Positions 1 to 9,812 of a DNA stretch of 64,000 nucleotides are shown here, one piece after another. Source of the DNA: Paragordius varius. Its lineage: Eukaryota; Nematomorpha. The stretch spans positions 7,130,001 through 7,194,000 of the forward strand of contig OZ176056.1 of the NCBI GenBank assembly GCA_964247055.1. The letters run 5' to 3'. How positions within the stretch are numbered: position 1 is the first letter of the stretch; the number at the start of each line of letters is the position of its first letter. A program made the position numbers and the translations under genes. Under the pieces are notes generated by a model. That model saw nothing but the letters and a program-made list of their open reading frames with translations, did no database searches and was not told the origin of the DNA.

Positions 1-63
1 TCATATATTTTACTTAAATAAAATGGCTTATTATTAATATTATTTGACGATTTAAGATTACAG

Positions 64-264
64 AGAGATATTTCTACAAAAAATAAAACCAAAATATATA
101 TTCTTCGCAAAAATCAGTTGTGGGCCAGTCGATTTGTGCGTTTATATGGACCTCAAAACGACACATCTTTTAATGAAAGACGTAACTTATGTTGGCACCA
201 TGGAGAAAAATTATTTGATTATATTACGGATGATGATCAAGTTTTAATTTTGATCTGGGAATTT
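64..264 (+). CDS. Internal coding exon of an unrecognised host gene (5' part outside the window)
   Basis: An open frame follows a TTACAG acceptor at 58-63 and begins AGA GAT ATT. It encodes a soluble-looking segment with the landmarks LWASRFVRLYGPQ, NERRNLCWHHG and DYITDDDQ. Two phase-0 donors are possible: after GATCAA (position 240) or, with a better GTTAAA donor, after GAATTT (position 264). The longer form adds the hydrophobic residues VLILIWEF. Both join in frame to the exon at 489-629. Codon choice and residue complexity look genuine, and no transposon family signature is present. I do not recognise the protein family. No signal peptide or membrane segment can be judged because the N-terminus lies before the window. 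Confidence 0.6.
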
Positions 265-488
265 GTTAAATCGTCAAGATTAAATTTAATTTTTTTACCT
301 ATTTCCTTTTGATTAAAAATAAAATCTAAGTTAAAATTTGTAATACAATTTTCTTGAGTTAATTATTGTTTGGTTATGTTTTACAATTAAGTTAGTTGCA
401 AATTAATGGTTTTAGAACTTTCACTATTTTCGTATATTTTTAATTAATTGCCTGTTAATGTGAAATATATAATATTTCTTTCATTTAG

Positions 489-629
489 GTAATTGGATAT
501 AATCCAGAAATATTGAATATGTGCTTCAGTTTTTTTATGCAAAAACCAAACGCCAACCAAAATATATGGTACGATCCCTATCTTAATCCCACACCGGAAA
601 CAATCGAAAATTATCAATATAAATATTAG
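489..629 (+). CDS. Terminal exon of the same unrecognised gene
   Basis: A pyrimidine-rich TTTCATTTAG acceptor at 479-488 is followed by 47 codons in phase 0, ending at TAG 627-629. The residues include NPEILNMCFSFFMQKP, IWYDPYLNPTPETIENYQ and the C-terminal YKY. The intron between the two exons is about 224-248 bp. The phase agrees with the upstream exon, which is the main reason to join them. The C-terminus is aromatic and polar without a membrane anchor. The family is not recognised. Confidence 0.6.
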   Translation, partial: VIGYNPEILNMCFSFFMQKPNANQNIWYDPYLNPTPETIENYQYKY

Positions 630-762
630 CGCACGAAATATCAATAATAATAATAAATTAATTTTTTCCGATATTTATTATTTCAGTTAGCAGACAAAAA
701 AGGTATTTATGGCTTGTTGTAATGCATTAGCTATTTGAATCATCCGCTAAACATAATATATA

Positions 763-956
763 CAGTATGAGTAAGTATACATTGCTAGTAAGTTATTAAT
801 TATTGCCAAATAGTATATACAACAAAGGGCAGTATTATTGCCTTATATTTATTTTTTTCACTTTTTACTATTAATAGCTAATAATACTGCCCTATGTTGT
901 ATATGCTGTTTGGCAAGAATTAACAACTTTCTATCAATGTATACTTATTCAAACTG
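763..956. mobile_element. Tc1/mariner-type MITE, complete
   Basis: The ends are near-perfect terminal inverted repeats, CAGTATGAGTAAGTATAC on the left and CAGTTTGAATAAGTATAC on the reverse right end. The pairing continues inward for about 80 bp on each side, including GGGCAGTATTATT. TA flanks both ends, as expected for mariner-type insertion. There is no coding capacity. Relatives lie at 12504-12696 and, as half a copy, at 16641-16707. Confidence 0.85.
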
Positions 957-964
957 TATATATT

Positions 965-1190
965 TTATAGAATTGAAATTATACAGGCATAAAAATATAA
1001 AGACAAAATTTTTTTCAAAAATCAGCCATACTTAATTAAACCTTGATTTTTCTATATTAATTCTACATTTTACAATTTTAAAATATGTGATTGATTGTAC
1101 CAATATACATCTTATTTCATATTTTGCAATTTTAGACAATGATTTTTTTAAAAAAAATCAAGTAACATATTACGTTTTGTCCGTTATATA
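965..1190. repeat. Palindromic MITE relic
   Basis: The left part (CATAAAAATATAAAGACAAA) and the right part (ACGTTTTGTCCGTTATAT) pair imperfectly. They match the better preserved copy at 51534-51775. There is no ORF. Confidence 0.45.
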
Positions 1191-1890
1191 TTTATATATA
1201 TATTGTAAATAAATAATGGTTTGATTATATCACTAACCTTGTGCGCAAAAAACGCAGTTTCTATAACTATATCTCATTCTTAAAGGACATTTTGCAGGGA
1301 AGGATGGACAACCGAAATATAAAAATATATACTTTTAATACAATTAATTACCAATTAATACTTTGTTTTTTACCGTTGTGTAAAATTTAGGAATTTCCCA
1401 TTACAAATATTTTAATAGAAAATGTGTATAACTTTCTTACTTGTTGTAGTTTCTAAACCAAAAGCATTGAGTACTATTGCATTTATAGATAATTATCTGC
1501 GTTTATAAGCTCAATTTGATCAAAACGTTAAATAATATCTTAATTAAGCATTTGAAATCAATATCATGGCCAATGTATAAAGCAGATACATGCAGTTCAC
1601 ATGAAAGGACAAGGTGTTAACTGAAATTAAACATAAAGATGGATAATTACCTAAATTACATAAAATTTATCACACCACAATTATAATATTTAATTAAAAA
1701 ACTAATTTTTTTAGCGTTTTCCAGTTTTAATTAACGATTTATCCTGCGTTTGCGTCAGTGGCCATGTTTTACTTCTATGTCAAAACACCCAAATAGCTGC
1801 TTTGTGTATTCCTCCTCCCTTTGTTCTCAAAATACTTTAGGTTTTTTAAAGTTAGATATTGTGTATACCATTTATCATGCAAAAACATAT
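1191..1890. other. No recognisable feature
   Basis: AT-rich unique-looking sequence. I see no exon with convincing splice sites, no TIR and no repeat shared with the rest of the window. Confidence 0.5.
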
Positions 1891-1906
1891 TTTTTTCAAC
1901 TGCTAC

Positions 1907-2037
1907 ATTTTTCAACCAAACCCAACATTTTTTCAAGCAACAAATATTTTTCAAGAAAACGCAACATTTTTTCAAGCAAAACAACATTCTTTCAACCAAA
2001 GACAACATTTTTTCAAGCAAAAACAACATTTTTTTGC
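1907..2037. repeat. Minisatellite with a roughly 21-bp unit
   Basis: Five to six imperfect copies of CAACATTTTTTCAAGCAAAA. Because the unit is about 21 bp, a seven-residue periodic frame (FFQAKTT) stays open through part of it. This is a by-product of the repeat and I do not treat it as a gene. Confidence 0.75.
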
Positions 2038-2111
2038 GCCGTTTTACGTCAATTCTAAAATTATTTATTTAATTTTAAGTTAATGATTGGTTAAATTTTA
2101 GCTTTGAATTA

Positions 2112-2146
2112 TGATATACCAATTGCACTTCAAGAGTGTCCTTGAA
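2112..2146 (+). repeat. End fragment of the heptad-minisatellite element family
   Basis: The sequence ATACCAATTGCACTTCAAG followed by AGTGTCCTTGAA matches the ends of the elements at 9307 and 16742. It is cut off after about 35 bp by the Helitron-derived block. Confidence 0.55.
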
Positions 2147-2573
2147 ATTGGTCCCGTAAAATGCCATTTTTTTTAAAAAAAACAAAGTCCACAAAAATAA
2201 TTTTTTCATTGTATTTTTTCGCCCAAGGTATAAGACTGTAAAAATTCAATAAGGATTTTTCGTATTCCCTGCTAAAAGGCAAACTTTTGATCAAGCGTTT
2301 CTTTGATGATAGCTGCTGAGTAAGGAGTATCTATCATATGCATAGGATGATAAAAAATATATGATGATAAAACATTATTTATGGTAATCTATATATTTAT
2401 AAAAATGGAAAATGCTGGCTTTGTGATCTGGTACCGGAAAACCGGTAGACCCATTCAAATCCAAATATCGAAAAAATATAATCATTAATAAATGTCCCGA
2501 CAATAGCTTCGCCCTTTTTTTGAAATAGGCCCCTCAGTTCGGGCCCACCCCGTGTGAAAACAATAAAATATAT
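2147..2573 (+). mobile_element. Helitron fragment
   Basis: The block is colinear with about 5600-6010. It has Helitron body sequence, then a 5'-type end beginning TCTATATATTTATAAAAATG at 2388 after an A, then GGAAAATGCTGGCTTTGTGA and the pattern up to CCCCGTGTGAAAA. No 3' hairpin or CTAG terminus follows, so this is a truncated copy or a local duplicate. Confidence 0.65.
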
Positions 2574-3272
2574 AACTATAATAAAGTATCACGGAGTGTT
2601 AAGGGCATTAGAAATAATTTTCCAACATGCGAAATAAGAGATAATCATTTCCAAATTTATTATGGTACTTTATGTAAAATAAAATTTGCATTGTTAAATA
2701 AGACTGTCATTAATTAAAAATATATGACTTATAACTCTAATGACTTATTCATAACTCTAATTTATTAATCGGATAACTTTTTAGTGACAAGTTTGATGAA
2801 TAATTTTTATACAATCTACATGGTTAAGGCGTCCGTAGGATTTGAGCAAACCCCGTATATGCATAACTTTTACATCTTTGTCAGCAGCAGAAGAGTGTTT
2901 ACCTTTTAATTTAAAAACTTTTTTTTAAAAAACTAAATATAAAGTGTATTTTTTTATATTTATTGTGACCATGTGAAAGGTTATCCGTAAGAAAATTTAG
3001 CACCTAATCTGGGCAGGAAAAACATACTCTATTATAGGGTATAATAGAATATTTATAATTTGTTGAAATGCATACCTGCGAATACTCATCATCTTGTTGA
3101 TATCAGTTCATTTGTATTAATATATGGGTATCTGTCCATTCGCCAATAGCTTCTCCCCAATTAGGATATTTTAAGCTTAGGTCCGATACAAATATATTTT
3201 GTCCTCCTATTTCGTTAGCTATCATTATAAACACCTAATACAATAAATTCATGTTTTTTATTTTATTTTATA
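2574..3272. other. No recognisable feature
   Basis: AT-rich DNA without a convincing exon, TIR or family repeat. Confidence 0.45.
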
Positions 3273-3440
3273 GGGTGGGTGATAAACTTTTTTGACTTGA
3301 CTTGCAAGTTTTTCAAGTCATGGCTTGCTTTCATGTTATATAAAAAATTTAACATTAGTCTACACTTGCTGGCTTAAGTAAACTCGCTCAACTTGCCACG
3401 CTTGGCTTACAAGTCAAGTGCGACTTTATCACGCCACCCA
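3273..3440. mobile_element. MITE with GGGTGG ends
   Basis: The left end GGGTGGGTGATAAAC and the right end GTTTATCAC-like/GCCACCCA are inverted partners. Both carry a subterminal TTGACTTG or CAAGTCAAG block. It is about 168 bp with no ORF. A second, older copy is at 3809-4063. The 3441-3808 interval between them shows nothing recognisable. Confidence 0.7.
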
Positions 3441-3808
3441 TAATGTATATATTTATTTTTTATGTTAATTAATAACAGATTCAAACATATTATATAACCA
3501 GGTTTAAATCTGTTAATAAAATATGGGGAGTTTACGTAGAATCGAAAAATTAATAACCTAAATATTTTAGGACATTTTTAAAATTAAAATATATGTTTCA
3601 AACCGATAATAATGGTCCTTCATTGTAATGTAAGTAAGCGTACTTATGCATCACTACGTTGAAGCGATTATGTCAAAAATATTTGGTCTAAAGGCTCTAA
3701 CATTTGTAAAAGTATGCCGTAAAGGGTTCTAAAAACATTTGTGAAAAAAATTTTAAAAATATGTCGCCACAAACCTCACCGAAACGATGATATGATCAAC
3801 AATTTAAT

Positions 3809-4063
3809 GGGTCGGGTGATAAAAAATTTTTTTGACTTGACTTGCAAGTTTTTCAATTCATGGCTTGCTTTCATATGATAATAAAAATTTAAGATTACAC
3901 GACGTCAAGCAAGAAAACTTGATTCGGAGATGATAAAAAATCATATGATCAAGTAAACCTTAAGGATTTAGAAGTGTGGTGTAGGGTAATGTGACCTGAT
4001 AGGTTGTTTTTCGCAGCACAGTACTGGTTTTTCAGGAAAAAACTGCGACTTTACTGCGCCCCC
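3809..4063. mobile_element. Second, diverged copy of the GGGTGG MITE
   Basis: It shares GGTGATAAA, TTTTTTTGACTTGACTTGCA and ATGGCTTGCTTTCAT with the copy at 3273. The far end resembles GCGACTTTACTGCGCCCCC. It has no coding capacity. Confidence 0.55.
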
Positions 4064-4296
4064 TTTTGTACTGCTTTTTGAAATTAAAAAAATTAATTTT
4101 TTAACTATATATTAATTACCTTTTATTTATTCAAAAAAAATTATTTTAGAATTTGATATAGTGCCCTCTGTAAAAATAACCCCATTGTTTGTCAACAAAT
4201 GATTCATTTTGCGGTAAAAAACTAAGATTGGCCTATTTGGTATATATTTTATTTTTCTGCTCCAATCTATATTATAAAAATGGAAAATGCTGGCTT

Positions 4297-6010
4297 TGTG
4301 ATCTGTTTCCGAAAAACCGGTGAACCCATTCAAATCCAAATATCAAAAAAATATAATCATTATAAAATGCCCCAATAGCTTCGCCCTTTTCTTGAATTAG
4401 GCCCCAAGTTCGGGCCTACCCCGTGTGAAAAATAGATTTTTTGAAAACAGAAGTCCACAAAAATCGTGTCTTTGAGAGAATTTAGAGGAGAACGTGTGGG
4501 ACCATTCAATTTCAATTATGATTGTTTGGTTATTATCGATTGGGCCGAACATAGTCGAGTCACTTTTTTGATTTAGGCCCTCTTTTTACCCGCTCCCCCG
4601 TAAAATGCCATTTTTTTCAATAAACAAAGTCCACAAAAATAATTTTTTGAATCTATTTTTCGCCAAAGGTATGAGACCGTAAAAATTCAATAAGGATTCT
4701 ACGTAATCCCTGAAAAGGCAAAAATTCTAGTCAAGCATTTCTTTGGTGATAGCTGCTGGGAAAGGAGCTACCCGCTAAAAACTGATTCCTCATGTAACTT
4801 TGTGATCTGTTTCCGGAAAACCGGTGAACCCATTCAAATCCAAATATCAAAAAAATATAATCATTATAAAATGCCCCAATAGCTTCGCCCTTTTCTTGAA
4901 TTAGGCCCCAAGTTCGGGCCTACCCCGTGTGAAAAATAGATTTTTTGAAAACAGAAGTCCACAAAAATCGTGTCTTTGAGACAATTTAGAGGAGAACGTG
5001 TTAGACCATTCAATTTCAAATATGATTGTTTAATTATTTTCGATTTCGCCGAACTAGTCGTCTCGCTTTTTTAATTTAGGCCCTCTTTTTACCCGCTCCC
5101 CCCGTAAAATGCCATTTTTTTTAATAAACAAAGTCCACAAAAATAATTTTTTGAATCTATTTGTCGCCAAAGGTGTGAGACCGTAAAAATTTAATAAGGA
5201 TTCTACGTAATCCCTGTTAAAAGGCAAAAATTCTAGTCAAGCATTTATTTGATGATACCTGCTGGGAAAGGAGCTACCCGCTAAAAACTGATTCTTCATG
5301 TAACTTTGTGATCTGTTTCCGGAAAACCGGTGAACCCAATCAAATCCGAATATCGAAAAAATATAATCATTAATAAATGTCCCGACAATAGCTTCGCCCT
5401 TTTTTTAAAATAGGCCCCCAGTTCGGGCCTACCCCGTGTGAAAAATGTTTTTTTTTAAACAGAAGTCCACAAAAATCGTGTCTTTGAGACAATTTAGAGG
5501 AGAACGTGTTGGACCATTCAATTTTAAATATGATTTTTGTTTAGTTATTTTCGATTGCGTTGAACATAGTCGTCTCGCTTTTTTAATTTAGGCCCTCTTT
5601 TTACCTGCTCCCCCCCGTGCCATTTTTTTCAAAAAAAAACAAAGTCCACAAAAATAATTTTTTGATTGTATTTTTTTGCCAAGGTATGAGACTGTAAAAA
5701 TTCATAAGGATTTTTTGGATTCCCTGTTGATGGGCAAAAATTTTAGTCAGGCGTTTCTTTGATGATAGCTGCTGAGTAAGGACTATCTATCATATGCATA
5801 GGATGTTAAAAAATATATGGATAATAAAACATTATTTATGGTAATCTATATATTTTTAAAAATGGAAAATGCTGGCTTTGTGATCTGGTACCGGAAAACC
5901 GGTAAACCCATTCAAATCCAAATATCCAAAAAATATAATCATTAATAAATGCCCCGACAATAGCTTCGCCCTTGATTGGGCCCCCAGTTCGGGCCTACCC
6001 CGTGTGAAAA
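4297..6010 (+). repeat. Tandem repeat inside the Helitron, four units of about 505-575 bp
   Basis: The marker TGTGATCTG(T/G) starts units near 4297, 4801, 5306 and 5880. Each unit then runs through ACCGGTGAACCCATTCAAAT, the CCCCGTGTGAAAAA block, GTCCACAAAAATCGTGTC, GGCCCTCTTTTTACC and the GATAGCTGCTG block. The last unit carries a full Helitron-like 5' end (TCTATATATTTTTAAAAATG) inside the element. Repeated partial copying during rolling-circle replication, or later unequal exchange, would give this. Confidence 0.8.
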
Positions 6011-6342
6011 ATGGATTTTTGAAAACAGAAGTCCACAAAAATCGTGTCTTTGAGAGAATTTAGAGGAGAACGTGTGGGACCATTCAATTTCAATTATGAT
6101 TGTTTGGTTATTATCGATTGGGCCGAACATAGTCGTCTCGCTTTTTTAATTTATGCCCTCTTTTTACCCGCTCACCCCGTAAAATGCCAATTTTTCAAAA
6201 AAACAAGTCCACAAAAATAATTTTTTGAATCTATTTTCGCCCAAGTAAACAATATATTATGAATGCAGCGTTTTGAAATTCCTATGAGATCATTGCTATT
6301 AAATAATGTTTCGAAATAATTCACATCCCTTTTTTCAAATAG

Positions 6343-6362
6343 CCCCCCCCCCCCCCCCCCCC
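6343..6362. repeat. Run of 20 C residues near the Helitron 3' end
   Basis: A pure C tract lies 18 bp before the terminal hairpin. The inverted Helitron copy has a pure G tract at the same relative place (24208-24223). Confidence 0.95.
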
Positions 6363-6380
6363 AGAAGTCCGAAGAACATC

Positions 6381-6414
6381 CTCGGGCTGCGAAGCAGCAC
6401 GAGATTTACGCTAG
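6381..6414 (+). other. Helitron 3' terminal hairpin and CTAG end
   Basis: CTCGGGCTGC pairs with GCAGCACGAG around a GAA loop with one mismatch. Seven bases follow, then CTAG|T. The same structure occurs inverted at 24157-24190 (CTCGTGCTGC/GCACCCGAG). This is the expected replication-termination signal of the family. Confidence 0.85.
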
Positions 6415-7984
6415 TTATACATAAAACTTGGGATTGCAGCCTTTCGCAGTAGCGAAACTATAAATCTCGGATTCCTCCGTAAGATTCAAATTAATGACTC
6501 TTTCACTCAGGGCTTCCGCAAAAAGAGGTGTTTAATTTAAAATAACAAAATTAATTTATATTTTATAAATGGATTAGGTTTAGAATGTTCATTTTTAGTT
6601 ATAATTATCAAACGAAAAAATATATAGAAAATTGTTATTCCCGTAACTTTTATTTAAAATTTATTATATATGGCATATGATCTCGAATTAACCTTTTTTT
6701 CGTAAAACTTAGAGTTTTTACGTTGGTGGGTATGATAATTTTTATTTTTTTTTCCCTTAACTTTAATAATTATGAGTTTTCTCATTATTTTCATAAACAA
6801 AAGATATTTTGTTGAAGCGTACATCTAACAATTTTGAATCTTGATGGTAACGGTATAACGCTTTAAGATATAATAAAACCTTTTGTTTTAAATATTGGTG
6901 ATTAACCAAATGTAAGCAATTTTTGCCATTATAGAACAGTTATTATAAAAATGTAAAAAAATTTCTTAGAATATTAAAAAATTTATTGCGAAATCTCGGC
7001 GATTTTGCATTTGTTTTAATAGAGATAATCATTTCAGAAAACTGAAACTTATAATTATTAACACCAATATTGTTTTGCTTGTAATTTATAATATAATTTA
7101 ATGATAGTTTTTGGAAATTGTTCATCTAAAAATATTTATAAATGTGCGAAAATTTTGTCATATCTGATTTGCAGTTATCACAAATGTGTACATAACTTTT
7201 CAAAATCACTCCTAAGACCCGAAACCAAAACCACCCTTCGAATCCTGATACACTTTTCTATCAGAATACATGTATTTCATCAAATATTCTTAATACCCTC
7301 TGATTTTCAGTATAAAGTTTCAAATTATAGATCTTCAAAAGCTTTTTATGAAAATTTATATGCCGATAGGGAGATTATAATACAAAAATATTATTTAAAA
7401 ATGTGTATACATTTTTTCATTTTCTATAACCTCAAAATTACTTTCGTTTCTTAAAAATGTTTCATTTAAAATGTGCTCAAATTTCAAGGCGATAAAGTTC
7501 TGAGCTATAAAAATGTTTAACACTATCGAAACCCAACAAGAAGGCTTCCATTTGCCCATAGAATGAGTAAAGAAACGAAAAATATTTAGTATGAAACATT
7601 TTATGCCGTTTTCACCATAAAACATAAATATGGTTTAAATATTGATAAAGGGTTTTTTAACCATGCATGGAAAAATCAAAAAAGGTAGAGCAATCTCATG
7701 ACAAAAGTAGGTGTCTTTATATTTATTTTGTTTGTATTATTTTTTACTGTAATACTTTTTTTAACTATAAAATGGTAACATAATCATTATTATTTTCACT
7801 AAAATAGTTATAACATTTATATAATTAACTGTATCCAAAATTTGACTTTTATTAATTTCATTTGTTTATGACGATGGAAAAATAAACAGCCATTATTTTA
7901 TAGTTAATTACCTTATCACTTTAGTTTTCATTTTGGGGTATTTTTCCCAGAGCTCAATTTAAATAAATACTGTTTTAAGAGTTA
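6415..7984. other. No supported gene
   Basis: A 117-codon open stretch at 7101-7454 (+) and an overlapping one at 7395-7625 (-) are Lys/Ile/Phe-rich and look like chance frames. They lack convincing splice context or family similarity. No TIRs were seen. Confidence 0.5.
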
Positions 7985-8300
7985 TTATAGTTTAAATTTA
8001 ATTATCAAACATTGTTTTCATAATTAAAAAAAGCTATATTTTAAGTTTTGTGACTTCTAGAGTTAAAAATCGGGACAGCTCCAAAAGACGATTGAAACAA
8101 ACCGCTGATATAAAAATCAAAACATATCATTTTGCTGGAATGTAGCTTGTTTTTAAAGTTAATTTATATTTTTTAACCATCTTATACAATTTTATTTGCC
8201 TGTAGCATTAGCGATTTAAAAAATTCAAAGAAAAAATGGTGGCAAAAAGTTTGAGATGAGGATTTTTTTATAATTTTATGTTGAAAAAGTTTTTAATTAC
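7985..8300. repeat. Dispersed repeat, copy 1
   Basis: It is colinear with 45795-46110. Shared markers include AATTTAATTATCAAAC, GGGACAGCT, GATTGAA..AAACNGCTGAT and GTGGC.GC.AAAAAG. There are no clear TIRs, so it is probably the interior of an unidentified interspersed element. Confidence 0.6.
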
Positions 8301-8672
8301 CTAATTTTTGCATGTATTTATTTTAATATTCTTAGCCTAATTTTCTTATTTATCATATATATTCATATAGAGTAAAATTCCTTATTCAAAAACTACTTTT
8401 TTTGTTTCAAACTAATTTTTTCCAATTTAACAAAATTATTACCTTATAAATGTTTTTATGAAAATTTTTAATTAATAGCCCAGAAAACTATATATTTTTT
8501 AATTACGTGAATAAATGTTATAAATAGAAAAATATTTTTTAAATGTAAAAAGATATACGGTTTCTGAATGATTAAAAAATGATATTGATTTAAAAGATTA
8601 CAAATAAGGAAAATAGGTTAAAAATGATAAATAGATGAATGATAAACCATTTGATTAATAAAATTTAAAAAC

Positions 8673-8752
8673 AAAAAAATGTTAAAGCAACTTGAAATGT
8701 TTAAGGACCAACTTAAAGTATTTAAGGACACTCTTGAAATTCAAATGGTATA
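8673..8752 (+). repeat. Terminal arm of a heptad-minisatellite element
   Basis: Three 21-bp units (AAGGACCAACTTAAAGTATTT type) end with GACACTCTTGAAATTCAAATGG. On this strand the units read as heptads of the LEMFKDQ type. The partner arm is not obvious. Confidence 0.6.
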
Positions 8753-8964
8753 TATTAAACATACCCTTTTATGGATATTAAAGATTATTGTATGTTTTTG
8801 TTCTTATTTATATTACCATGATTCAATTATACATTTATTTTGTTAAAAAGTCCATTTAAATAATATTTTCTTTTCCATTCAAATATAGTTAATTACCCAA
8901 ACAAAAAGGCTAATCCAAATATGAAAATTAATTTCCGAGCAGTTATATTTAAATCCTTTAAAAT

Positions 8965-9193
8965 ATTTCCACAACCCGCGAAAAATTTCAGTTACAAAAA
9001 TTTGTCATATTTAAAATTAATTATTTTTTATACAATTTTTTGGATGAATATTTCCAAATATTCGCAATAAACTAGCATAAAATGGTAAAATATATAATAG
9101 TTGCACGTTTAGAATCTTACAAAAACGGTTAATGCCCATATGAATTTCGAATGCGGCCCGCCAATTTGATTCAAAATGATGCAGACACCCCTG
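8965..9193. repeat. hAT-like MITE remnant
   Basis: The right end reads GCGGCCCGCCAATTTG then GACACCCCTG, the inverse of a CAGGGGTGTC hAT terminus. A CCCGCGAAAAATTTC block near 8977 resembles other hAT MITE ends in the window. The left end is unclear. Confidence 0.45.
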
Positions 9194-9306
9194 TTTTAAA
9201 TCACATTGCCATATATCATTTCTACATTCGGATTTAAAACTATTATTCACATTTTTTGCTGAATCAAACCTACTTAAACGGTAATTTACCCTAAAATATT
9301 TTTGAT

Positions 9307-9812
9307 ATATACCATTTTCACTTCAAGAATGTCCTGGAACACTTCAATTTGGTCCTTAAACATTCTAAGAGTGTCCCTGAACCTTTCATGGTCTTGAACA
9401 TATCAAGGTCCTTTAACTATTTTGTTTTGTTTTGTTTTTATTTATATATCAAATCGTATTTCATTCATCTTATCATTTTTAACTATTTTACATAAACTTC
9501 GAATCAGCGACTTATAATCATTCAGAAAATGTATAATACAATTTTTTTATTTGAAACATTTATAAAGTAATAATTTTATTAAAATGGATTAGTTTAAAAA
9601 AATGTTTTTGAATAAAATTTCATTTTAAATAAATAAATATATAATATATAAATTAGGTTAAAAAATAATAAAATAAAAAAAATACATATAGAAATTATGG
9701 TTGAATCCAAATTTAAAAATTTTAAGGCCCAACTTGATGTTTAATGACCAACTTGAAATGTTTAAGGATTAACTTAAAGTGTGTAAGGACACTCTTGAAG
9801 TGCAAATGGTGT
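9307..9812. mobile_element. Element with 21-bp minisatellite terminal arms
   Basis: The left arm begins TATACCATTTTCACTTCAAG and continues with TGGTCCTTAAACATT units. The right arm (9720-9812) is its inverse, ending AGTGCAAATGGTGTA. An AT-rich spacer of about 290 bp separates them. It is non-coding. The arms are built of the same 21-bp unit as the array at 16742-18040, so the ends of the element are themselves satellites. Confidence 0.7.

Larger units (their letters stand above)
4266..6414 (+). mobile_element. Non-autonomous Helitron, about 2.15 kb, complete-looking ends
   Basis: The 5' end is TCTATATTATAAAAATGG after an A. The 3' end is a GC-rich hairpin at 6381-6403, then seven bases and CTAG at 6411-6414, followed by T. 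This is the standard Helitron layout (TC...hairpin...CTRR, insertion between A and T). No Rep/helicase coding is present, so it depends on an autonomous relative. The body is expanded by a roughly 505-bp tandem repeat. Inverted relatives lie at 24157-25150 and 60270-61205. Confidence 0.8.

Noticed and set aside
1750-2058. 102-codon open frame with FFQAKTT repeats
   Set aside because: It is the translation of a 21-bp minisatellite and has no gene context.
4266-6414. CRISPR-like or satellite array
   Set aside because: The units are about 505 bp, without regular short spacers, and lie between recognised Helitron ends.
7101-7454. 117-codon open frame
   Set aside because: Lys/Ile/Phe-biased composition typical of random AT-rich frames, with no splice context or second copy.
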